Of a stretch of 35,663 nt of DNA, positions 16,034 to 23,292 are shown one piece after another. This DNA comes from Chloroflexota bacterium. GTDB lineage: Bacteria > Chloroflexota > Dehalococcoidia > Dehalococcoidales > JAFGLR01. Location: NCBI GenBank assembly GCA_016210585.1, contig JACQTX010000136.1:1-35663 (forward strand), in the 5' to 3' direction. The notes below the pieces were generated by a model. That model had not been told where the DNA came from. It worked only from the letters and a program-made list of their open reading frames with translations, and made no database searches. The translations under genes and the position numbers were made by a program. Position 1 is the stretch's first letter, and every line of letters begins with the position of its first letter.

Positions 16034-16479
16034 TGGGAGTAGAGCGATTGGACCATATCCATATCTATGTGAAAGACCTGCCGGGTGCGATGAAGCTGTT
16101 TTCGGCCATACTGGGCACCAAGTTCAGCAAGGTAATTAACAATCCGGAGCCGCTCGCCTTTGACGGCACTTTAGACCCACTGGGCGTAGAGCTTATTGCA
16201 GCGACTTCGCCTACAAGTCATATAGCGAAGTCAATAGAAAAGCGCGGTGAGGGGCTGTCCGCCATCTCGCTGAAAGTCACCGACATTGAAGAGACCACCC
16301 GGAAGCTGGAAGGACTTGGACTGCGTGTGGTTGGCCGGCTAGAAAAGGGTGGCCTGAAAGAGGTGCATTTCCATCCCAAGGATGCCTATGGTGTCCAGAT
16401 AGAGCTTTGCCAGTATGATGATGTGCACGGGGCTATCGTTGTCGCTGAAAGCGGCGCCGACAGACTCACGACTGAGTGA
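16033..16479 (+). CDS. VOC-superfamily protein 2 (methylmalonyl-CoA epimerase / glyoxalase-like)
   Basis: This 148-residue paralogue of the protein at 7128-7559 shares LDHIHIYVKDL, SPTSH and VHFHPKDAYGVQIEL, and the same YDDVHGAI ending before a variable tail. The metal-binding His and Glu positions are kept. Likely roles are epimerisation or enolate chemistry on an acyl-CoA. The ATG overlaps the stop of the molybdopterin enzyme (TAATG) with GGAGG nine bases upstream, so the two are translationally coupled. Two copies in two operons of one regulon suggest either two similar steps or a heterodimer. Confidence 0.83.
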   Translation: MGVERLDHIHIYVKDLPGAMKLFSAILGTKFSKVINNPEPLAFDGTLDPLGVELIAATSPTSHIAKSIEKRGEGLSAISLKVTDIEETTRKLEGLGLRVVGRLEKGGLKEVHFHPKDAYGVQIELCQYDDVHGAIVVAESGADRLTTE

Positions 16480-16493
16480 TTCGGGGGGTTAGC

Positions 16494-17969
16494 ATGCGGA
16501 GTTCAAGCGAATACATCGAAAATCTAAGGAGGATGAGGCCCAATCTCTACATTGGCGGCGAAAAGGTTGGGCGGGATGACCCAAGAATAAAACCGGGTAT
16601 CAATGCTGTTTCGCTAAGTTTCGACCTGGCGCAAAAGCCAGAGTGGGATGGACTGCTTACAGCAATATCCTCTCTAACGGGCAAAAAAGTAAACCGCTTT
16701 ACCCATCTACCTCAGCATCCTTTCGACCTGATGCAAAAACAGAAAATGATACGTCTGCTCTGTCACAGGACTGGTGGTTGTATCCAGAGATGCATGGGAA
16801 TGGATGCTATTATCGGCCTATCCATAGTCACCAAAGAGATTGACGAAAAATACGCTACGAGTTACCATTCTCGCTTCATGGAATACCTAAAGTGGTATCA
16901 AGAAAATGACCTGGCCGGGACATGTGCCCAGACCGATATGAAAGGCGACCGAATGAAGCGGCCCGCCGAACAGGTTGACCCTGACGCCTATGTCCATGTG
17001 GTTGAAGTTAGAGATGACGGCATCGTGGTAAAGGGTGCCAAGCACTGTATTACCATGGCCGCCTATGCCGAGGAATTGCTCGTCATTCCCACTCGTGCCC
17101 TGACCGAAGCAGACAAAGACTACGCTGTTGCTTTCGCTCTTCCGGCGGACTGGGAAGGCGTTCATCTCATTACCCACCCGGTGTCAGTGCGGCCGCGGCG
17201 GAAACTGGAGTGCCCTTATGCCAGCTACGGCGTTTCCGACTCCATGATAGTTTTCGATAATGTTTTTGTTCCCAAAGAGCGCGTCTTCATGTGCCGGGAG
17301 TGGGAATTTGCGCGGAGGCTCGCTTTGCTCTTTGCCGATTCACATCGGCATAGCTACTCCGGCTGTAAGCCGGCCGTGTCCGATGTTCTTGGCGGTGCCG
17401 CGGCCCTCGTTGCTGAAGCCAATAACATTGCCAAGGTTTCTCACGTTAGAGAGAAGCTCTCCGAGTTTGCCAGCGCTGCCGAGCTAGCCTATGCCGCGGG
17501 AGTAGCTTCCGCCATCTACGGTGAGAAGACCTCCTCGGGCACTTTCTTTCCGAATACCATTTACGCTAATGTTGGGCGGCGGCTTACTGGTGAGAACATT
17601 TTCCATGAATTCAATCTGCTCGTCGAAGTAGCCGGCGGGATAGCGGTGACCCTGCCTTACGAGGATGATTTCAATGTTGAACCGACAAAGGCCTGGCTGG
17701 AAAAATACATCATAAGAAACCCGAGTTTGTCGGCGGAGGACTCGCACCGCATCTGGAGACTAGTAGAGAATCTGACGGCCTCATCCATGGCGTGCTGGTA
17801 TGAGATTGCGGGTGTGCATGGTGGCGGCTCACCGGTTATGGAAACCATTGCACTGAACCAGGAGTATGATTACGCAGCCCGTCAGAGAATAGCACGCTAC
17901 CTGGCTGGTATTGACAAGGAACTGGACCAGTCCGGGCAACTGAAGGAAGAACCAAACTCGCTTTTCTGA
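16494..17969 (+). CDS. 4-hydroxybutyryl-CoA dehydratase-like [4Fe-4S] flavoprotein (AbfD/HpaB family)
   Basis: This 491-residue protein matches the length of AbfD (about 490). The cluster ligands of 4-hydroxybutyryl-CoA dehydratase (Cys99, Cys103, His292, Cys299) have exact counterparts here: Cys96 and Cys100 (CIQRC) and His284 and Cys291 (HRHSYSGCK), including the Lys after the last Cys. The substrate loop GAKHCIT supplies the conserved Thr187. These residues are absent from the flavin monooxygenases of the same fold, so it should be a radical dehydratase or vinylacetyl-CoA-type isomerase, sensitive to oxygen. 4-Hydroxybutyryl-CoA itself need not be the substrate. ATG 16494 follows GGGGGG with five-base spacing; a GTG at 16476 overlapping the previous stop is less likely. 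A 3-hydroxyacyl-CoA dehydrogenase follows. Confidence 0.88.
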   Translation: MRSSSEYIENLRRMRPNLYIGGEKVGRDDPRIKPGINAVSLSFDLAQKPEWDGLLTAISSLTGKKVNRFTHLPQHPFDLMQKQKMIRLLCHRTGGCIQRCMGMDAIIGLSIVTKEIDEKYATSYHSRFMEYLKWYQENDLAGTCAQTDMKGDRMKRPAEQVDPDAYVHVVEVRDDGIVVKGAKHCITMAAYAEELLVIPTRALTEADKDYAVAFALPADWEGVHLITHPVSVRPRRKLECPYASYGVSDSMIVFDNVFVPKERVFMCREWEFARRLALLFADSHRHSYSGCKPAVSDVLGGAAALVAEANNIAKVSHVREKLSEFASAAELAYAAGVASAIYGEKTSSGTFFPNTIYANVGRRLTGENIFHEFNLLVEVAGGIAVTLPYEDDFNVEPTKAWLEKYIIRNPSLSAEDSHRIWRLVENLTASSMACWYEIAGVHGGGSPVMETIALNQEYDYAARQRIARYLAGIDKELDQSGQLKEEPNSLF

Positions 17970-17986
17970 ATTGTGGAGTCGAGAAT

Positions 17987-18838
17987 ATGGAAATCAAGAA
18001 AGTCGGGGTTGTCGGCTGCGGCCTTATGGGACAGGGCATTACCGAGGTAGCGGCCCGTTCTGGCTATGATGTTGTGGTCTGTGAGGTGAAACGGGAGCTT
18101 CTGGACAAAGGACTGGAAGCTGTCAAAGGCTCTCTCAGCCAGGCAGAAGCCAGAAATAAAATCACTCCAGAGGAAGCAAGAGCTACTTTAAGCAGAATTA
18201 GCGGCGCCACCTCGCCTGATGCTTTCGGAGAGTGCGACATAGTTGTGGAAGCAGTGGTGGAGAACCTGGGCGTCAAAAAGGATGTGTTCCAGTCTCTCGA
18301 TAAGTGCTGCCCGCCACATGCCATACTGGCCAGTAACACTTCAGCCATCTCCATCATAGACATGGCCAGGGTTACCCGGCGGCCGGACAAAGTCATCGGG
18401 CTGCACTTTATGAATCCGGTGCCGGTGATGAAGCTGTGCGAGATGGTCGTCAGTATCATAACCAGTCAGGAGACGGCGAGAGACGCGAGGCACTTTGTCG
18501 AGTCGCTAGGCAAAATGGTGGTGACGGCCAAGGACACGCCTGGATTCATCATCAACCGGCTGCTTGTCCCTTACATCTTCGATGCCATCCGCATGTTGGA
18601 GTCAGGCCTGGCCAGCAAAGAAGATATTGATAAGAGCATGCAGTTCGGCCTGAACCACCCGATGGGACCGCTCACCCTGGTGGACCTGACCGGCCTTGAT
18701 ACCGCCCGCAATATCGGCGAGGCGATGTATAGAGAGACCAGAGACGCAAGGTATTACCCACCAGTCCTGTTGCAGAAAATGGTCGCCGCCGGTTGGCTGG
18801 GACGGAAGACGGGCAAAGGCTTTTATGATTACCGCTAG
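17987..18838 (+). CDS. 3-hydroxyacyl-CoA dehydrogenase (3-hydroxybutyryl-CoA dehydrogenase type)
   Basis: This 283-residue single-domain enzyme is of the Hbd/PaaH type. The NAD loop VGVVGCGLMGQG (7-18) is followed by the catalytic blocks NTSAISI, GLHFMNPVPVM (catalytic His) and GLNHPMGPLTL (Asn). The C-terminal GRKTGKGFYDYR is typical. It oxidises an (S)-3-hydroxyacyl-CoA to the 3-oxoacyl-CoA that a thiolase can cleave, and a thiolase lies three genes downstream. No enoyl-CoA hydratase is present in the window to supply its substrate. GGAG precedes the ATG by about eight bases. Confidence in the family is high; chain length and branching of the substrate are unknown. Confidence 0.94.
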   Translation: MEIKKVGVVGCGLMGQGITEVAARSGYDVVVCEVKRELLDKGLEAVKGSLSQAEARNKITPEEARATLSRISGATSPDAFGECDIVVEAVVENLGVKKDVFQSLDKCCPPHAILASNTSAISIIDMARVTRRPDKVIGLHFMNPVPVMKLCEMVVSIITSQETARDARHFVESLGKMVVTAKDTPGFIINRLLVPYIFDAIRMLESGLASKEDIDKSMQFGLNHPMGPLTLVDLTGLDTARNIGEAMYRETRDARYYPPVLLQKMVAAGWLGRKTGKGFYDYR

Positions 18839-18863
18839 CTCAGCCTCGAGGGAGGTAACTTAG

Positions 18864-20102
18864 ATGGGCAGCAGCATAGCGCACAAGATACTCGTGAAAA
18901 AATCAGGCAATAAGCCAATAGATGAAGGCGATGTCATCTACGCGGAGCCTGACCTGGTATTGCTGTATGACTGGCCGGGCTTCGATGGTTTCATGCGCAA
19001 CATCAGGATAAACCCGGACAAGATAGTCCTGAATATTGACCACTTCTTTCTGCCCAACACTGAACTGGCCGCGAAGACCCACCGTAACTATCGGGAGACG
19101 GCTAAGAAATACGGCATCAAACACTTCTACGATATCGGCAATAACGGCATCGGTTTTCATCTGGCCGCTGAAAAGGGACATATCAAGCCGGGGATGCTGA
19201 TTGTCCATGCCGACCCGCACGTCAGCACCTTCGGTGCCTTTGGCGCCTACTGTGTCGGTGTGGGGGGCGACCTCATGTCCGCTTTCCTGATGGATGAAGT
19301 GTGGCTGCGAGTGCCCCAAGTCATCAAAGTAAACCTGAGCGGCAATTTTGCCGCTGGCGTTACCAGCCGGGACCTCTTCGAGCATATCCTGGCTGACCTT
19401 GGCCCTGACGGAGCGGTTGGTCAAGTGCTGGAGTTCACCGGCCCGGCACTGGCCGCAATGAGCATGGACAGTCGCATGGGCTTGTGTAGCTCCATGCAAT
19501 ACCTTTCCGCCGAAACGGCCATTATAAACCCTGATGAAACAACCTACCAGTATGTCAGGTCAAGGACGGAAGAGCCTTTTGAGGCTGTCCTGAGTGACCC
19601 GGACGCAGCCTATGCCAGGGTGCTCAACTACGATGTGTCCGGGCTTGAGCCAATGGTAGTTACCCCTCCCGACGTCTATTACGTTAAAAGGGTTGGGGAG
19701 GTGGCGGGCATTGACATAGACCAGGCGTTCATTGGCACCTGTGCCAACGGGCGGCTCGATGACCTCCGGCTGGCTGCCCGCATACTAAAGGGAAGGAAAG
19801 TTCACCCGCGGGTCAGGTTCCTGGTAACGCCGGTCACGCAGCAGACCATGCTCGATGCCGTAAAGGAGGGTATCATAGATACATTTCTGCAGGCGGGTGT
19901 GCTTGTGGGGCCGCCCACCTGCGGGCCATGCTATGGCGGTTTCGGCTATCTTCTGCCCGGCGAGACGTGTTTGTCCACCGGCACGCTGAACATTCCCGGA
20001 CGCATGGGTAGCACGGAGGCGAAGATATACATGGCCAACCCGGCTACGGTGGCCGCCTCGGCCATTGAAGGGAAGATCACCGACCCCAGAAAGTACTTCT
20101 AG
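18864..20102 (+). CDS. Aconitase-family dehydratase, large subunit (LeuC/DmdA-like), divergent
   Basis: This 412-residue protein has the aconitase-family catalytic domains. The three cluster cysteines are present: Cys293 (IGTCANGR) and Cys353/Cys356 (PTCGPCYGG). The active-site DSH block reads DPH (117-119). The NRNFxGR block that binds substrate carboxylates reads TLNIPGR, so the first Arg is replaced by Leu while the second (Arg380) stays. The family adds or removes water on di- or tricarboxylates such as isopropylmalate, citraconate or dimethylmalate. These changes suggest a different substrate. The small subunit is at 22744, separated by two genes, which is unusual. GGAGG lies about ten bases before the ATG. 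Confidence 0.85.
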   Translation: MGSSIAHKILVKKSGNKPIDEGDVIYAEPDLVLLYDWPGFDGFMRNIRINPDKIVLNIDHFFLPNTELAAKTHRNYRETAKKYGIKHFYDIGNNGIGFHLAAEKGHIKPGMLIVHADPHVSTFGAFGAYCVGVGGDLMSAFLMDEVWLRVPQVIKVNLSGNFAAGVTSRDLFEHILADLGPDGAVGQVLEFTGPALAAMSMDSRMGLCSSMQYLSAETAIINPDETTYQYVRSRTEEPFEAVLSDPDAAYARVLNYDVSGLEPMVVTPPDVYYVKRVGEVAGIDIDQAFIGTCANGRLDDLRLAARILKGRKVHPRVRFLVTPVTQQTMLDAVKEGIIDTFLQAGVLVGPPTCGPCYGGFGYLLPGETCLSTGTLNIPGRMGSTEAKIYMANPATVAASAIEGKITDPRKYF

Positions 20103-20103
20103 C

Positions 20104-21528
20104 ATGGCAGGCATATTGTCTTACGGCGCCTATGTCCCGGTCTGGCGGATAAGCCGGGATGAAATTGCCCGCAATTCCGGCGGCGGGTCCATGGCCGGTG
20201 AGAGAGCGGTGGCTTCACGGGACGAAGATAGCTTGACCATGGCGGTAGAGGCCGGCCTTGACTGCCTGGGTAGTTTAGACTCCCAGGAGATAGACGAGCT
20301 GTACTTTGCCACAACCTCTTCTCCCTTTGTTGAGAAACAGGGTGCCGCTATTATTGCCTCCGCCCTGGACTTGCGCCGGGACGTTACTACTTGCGACATG
20401 ACGGGCTCGTTGAGGGCCAGCGTTCTGGCGGTCAAAGCGGCTGCCGATGCCGTCCAAGCAGGCAGGGCCAGGAAAGTCCTGGTTCTTGCAGCTGACGCAA
20501 GGAAGGCCCGGCCACGCTCTGATTTGGAGCAAAGTTCCGGTGACGGCGCCGCTGCCCTGCTGATTGGTGCCGGAGACGGTATAGCCCGCTTGGAAGGCTT
20601 TGCCAGCGCAGTTAACGCCATACCAGGGCCATGGAAACGGACGGAGGACGATTACCCTAATGTCTTTGACGCCAGATTCGACACCAGATACGGTTTCCTG
20701 AATGATATGCCCCAGGCAATGGCCAGCGTAATGGCGAAATGCGAGGTGGGTGCTGACACAATATCACGGTTTGCCCTTTACGCACCCGACCCGAGAAGTC
20801 ATATGGCCCTGGCCAGGGCAATGAAACTTGACCTAAAGACTCAGCTACAGGACATCATGTTCAGCAGCGTCGGCGTAACCGGCACAGCTCACAGCCTGCT
20901 GCTCCTTGTGGCCGCGCTGGAGAGAGCCACGGCGGGGCAATGGTTGCTGTGCGCCGGCTACGGGGAAGGTAGTACGGCCTTGCTGTCCAGAGCCACAGGA
21001 AAAATCGAGCAAGAACAAGGAAAGCACCGTGGGACAAAGTATGCCTTATCAGGGCGGCTTTTGCCCTCCTACGGGCATTTTCTTGACTTCAAGAATGAAA
21101 TTGACACGGGCTGGCCGGAGTGGCAAAAGAGCTCTGTCGTGAGATACTGGCGCGACGAGAATTCGGCGTTACGTCTTCACGGGATGAAGTGCCGCGCCTG
21201 CGGCGGCTTGCAGTACCCGGTGAGCCGGGTCTGCGCATTGTGTGGCGCAAAGGATAGCTACGAGGATGTGAGGCTCACCAGAAAGGGAAAGGTCTTTTCC
21301 TACACCCACGATTACCTCTTAGGCCCGGGCAACGTGCCGCCGGATGGCATCAGTCCCACGACGCGCGTTGTCGTTGACCTAGAGGACGGTTGCCGGTTAT
21401 GGCTGGAGATGACCGACCCTGACACGAGCGAAATCGGGGTGGGAACGCCGGTCGAACTCACCTTCCGGCTAGTAAACGAGAAGAGTAATTACCGCTTCTA
21501 CGGCTGGAAAGCCCGGCCCGTGAGATAG
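20104..21528 (+). CDS. HMG-CoA-synthase-fold protein fused to a DUF35 zinc-ribbon/OB domain
   Basis: This 474-residue fusion has a thiolase-like HMG-CoA-synthase-type domain over residues 1 to about 330. Its nucleophile region is TTCDMTGSLRAS (Cys97). After residue 360 there is a DUF35 module: a zinc ribbon with Cys363, Cys366, Cys377 and Cys380, then an OB-fold. In archaeal mevalonate synthesis a separate DUF35 protein bridges thiolase and HMG-CoA synthase. Here it is fused, and the thiolase follows after 13 bases. The catalytic Glu of HMG-CoA synthases (ATESx) is Thr71 and the catalytic His is apparently Tyr226 (YAPDP), so true HMG-CoA synthesis is doubtful. The start is ATG 20104, one base after the preceding stop. 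Confidence 0.84.
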   Translation: MAGILSYGAYVPVWRISRDEIARNSGGGSMAGERAVASRDEDSLTMAVEAGLDCLGSLDSQEIDELYFATTSSPFVEKQGAAIIASALDLRRDVTTCDMTGSLRASVLAVKAAADAVQAGRARKVLVLAADARKARPRSDLEQSSGDGAAALLIGAGDGIARLEGFASAVNAIPGPWKRTEDDYPNVFDARFDTRYGFLNDMPQAMASVMAKCEVGADTISRFALYAPDPRSHMALARAMKLDLKTQLQDIMFSSVGVTGTAHSLLLLVAALERATAGQWLLCAGYGEGSTALLSRATGKIEQEQGKHRGTKYALSGRLLPSYGHFLDFKNEIDTGWPEWQKSSVVRYWRDENSALRLHGMKCRACGGLQYPVSRVCALCGAKDSYEDVRLTRKGKVFSYTHDYLLGPGNVPPDGISPTTRVVVDLEDGCRLWLEMTDPDTSEIGVGTPVELTFRLVNEKSNYRFYGWKARPVR

Positions 21529-21541
21529 CGGATGGTCTCGG

Positions 21542-22720
21542 ATGAGAATGAGAGAAGGCATAAGAGACAAAGTAGCCATTATCGGCACCGGCGTAACTAA
21601 GTTCGGCGAACACTGGGATAAATCAGCCGGTGATTTGATTGTTGACGCGGTGCACGCGGCCTGTGGCGAGGCCAATGTTGACCTGAAGAGAGATGTAGAG
21701 GCCATCTGGGCCAGCACTCTATATTACTGGTCAGGGATGTCTGGCTGGATTGCCGCTGACCCGCTGCGGTTCTACGGGAAGCCAGTGACCAGGGTGGAGA
21801 ACCAGTGCGCCTCAGGAATGGATGCCGTCAGGAATGCCGCTTATGCCGTTGCTGCCGGTGCCTACGACATAGTAGTCGCCTGCGGGGTAGAGAAACTGCT
21901 CGACCAGGGCGGCCGGGGGCTTTCCCAGGAAATAGTCCACACACACCCCGTGCTGGCCTGGCAGTCCGCCCCGGCCTATTTTGCCCCGTGTGCCGTCAGT
22001 GCCTTCAAGGAATGGGGCTGGTCAAGGGAAGACCTGGCCAGGGTTGCCGTTAAGAACCATCATAACGGGGCGAAACATCCAAAGGCTCATTTCCAGATGG
22101 AGATAACCGCCGAAATGGTGCTGAAAGCACCGATGGTCGCTTATCCGCTCGGTCTCTTTGATTGCTGCGGCTTGTCCGAAGGCGCTGCGGCTGTTGTTCT
22201 TACGAGGCCGGATATAGCCCGGAGTCTTGTTGGCGATAGTTACGCCTCGATCAAAGCCTTGGCCCTGGCGGTGGAGACGCAGTGGCCCTATTTCCGTCCA
22301 GACTGGACAGGGCTAGCACTGCCAGCGAATGTCAAGGCGGCGCAAATGGCCTACAGGGAAGCCGGTATTACAAATCCGCGGCGAGAGCTGGACTTCGCCG
22401 TTGTGCATGATTGTTTCACCATCACTGAGTTACTCATCTATCAGGATTTAGGACTGTGCCCACCCGGCGAGGCGACCGAGTTGGTCAAGAGTGGCGTCAC
22501 CGCCATTGATGGCGAGTTCCCGGTAAATCCTGATGGCGGACTGAAGTGCTTCGGGCACCCGGTTGGTGCCACCGGTGTCAGGATGGTTGCCGAGCTCACT
22601 AAACAGGTGCTGGGCAAAGCAGAGGGTTACCAGGTAAAGGATGCCAACATCGGGTTAGCCCACAACCTGGGTGGTCCACAAGCTATCGCTTCGGTGGCTA
22701 TTGTTGGTAAACCGGATTAG
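21542..22720 (+). CDS. Thiolase (SCP2-type acyl-CoA acetyltransferase)
   Basis: This 392-residue thiolase has Cys89 in NQCASGMDA as the acyl-accepting nucleophile. HDCFTITE and CFGHPVGATG carry the two conserved His residues, and NLGGPQAIASVAI ends the protein. The family cleaves 3-oxoacyl-CoA with CoA, or condenses acyl-CoAs. The SCP2-like branch commonly works with DUF35 partners, and the preceding gene encodes such a domain, so the two products probably form a complex. An alternative start two codons downstream (ATG 21548) is equally possible because the ribosome-binding site is weak. It lies between the two subunits of the aconitase-like enzyme. Confidence 0.92.
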   Translation: MRMREGIRDKVAIIGTGVTKFGEHWDKSAGDLIVDAVHAACGEANVDLKRDVEAIWASTLYYWSGMSGWIAADPLRFYGKPVTRVENQCASGMDAVRNAAYAVAAGAYDIVVACGVEKLLDQGGRGLSQEIVHTHPVLAWQSAPAYFAPCAVSAFKEWGWSREDLARVAVKNHHNGAKHPKAHFQMEITAEMVLKAPMVAYPLGLFDCCGLSEGAAAVVLTRPDIARSLVGDSYASIKALALAVETQWPYFRPDWTGLALPANVKAAQMAYREAGITNPRRELDFAVVHDCFTITELLIYQDLGLCPPGEATELVKSGVTAIDGEFPVNPDGGLKCFGHPVGATGVRMVAELTKQVLGKAEGYQVKDANIGLAHNLGGPQAIASVAIVGKPD

Positions 22721-22743
22721 CGAATCATCTCGGGGGAATGGAT

Positions 22744-23262
22744 ATGGAAGATATCATAAGGGGCAAAGTAGTATGGCAGTTCGGCGATAACTTTAATGCG
22801 GACCTGATAGTCGGTTCCCGATATATCGAAGAACGCGATCCCGAGGTGCTGGGGAAGGTGTGTTTGGCTGACCTTGATGCTGGGTTCTCGCAACGCGTCA
22901 AGCCGGGCGACATGGTAATCGCCGGACGCAACTTCGGCTACGGGCATCCCCACTACCAGGGGCTAATATCCCTGCAGAGAGCCGGGGTATCCGTATTGAT
23001 TGCCGAGTCCCTCTATCCGGTGTGGTACCGGATGGCAGTCTTCTATGCTTTCCCAGCCCTGGAATGTCCGGGTATCAGCCAGAAGGCAAAACCAAATGAC
23101 CAGTTGGAAGTAGCCGTCAGCACGGGTCTAGTCAAGAACTTGACCACGGGAGAAGTGCTACAGGCTGAACCGATGCCGCAGTTCCTGCTCGATATCGTAA
23201 AGGAGGGCGGCATGGTGGCACACCTTAAGAAGAAGCTGGCTGCTGCCCAGACACCAAAGTAA
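22744..23262 (+). CDS. Aconitase-family dehydratase, small (swivel) subunit (LeuD-like), divergent
   Basis: This 172-residue swivel domain is about the usual LeuD length. FGDNFNADLIV near the start and GRNFGYG (61-67) are family hallmarks. The next residues, which are SSRE in aconitase and LeuD, read HPHY (68-71). In aconitase this loop holds the Ser that acts as base and an Arg that binds substrate carboxylate, so both functions are replaced here. The RN of the later active-site block is RM. I chose ATG 22744 because GGGGG lies seven bases upstream; ATG 22738 would add two residues and lies too close. Its partner is at 18864-20102. Together they should form a hydro-lyase with unusual specificity. 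Confidence 0.8.
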   Translation: MEDIIRGKVVWQFGDNFNADLIVGSRYIEERDPEVLGKVCLADLDAGFSQRVKPGDMVIAGRNFGYGHPHYQGLISLQRAGVSVLIAESLYPVWYRMAVFYAFPALECPGISQKAKPNDQLEVAVSTGLVKNLTTGEVLQAEPMPQFLLDIVKEGGMVAHLKKKLAAAQTPK

Positions 23263-23292
23263 TCACGCTTCTCGGCAGTTGAAGGAATAGAT

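Noticed and set aside
16494-17969. 4-Hydroxyphenylacetate 3-monooxygenase (HpaB) annotation
   Set aside because: The four [4Fe-4S] ligands specific to 4-hydroxybutyryl-CoA dehydratases are present, and the pathway is anaerobic.
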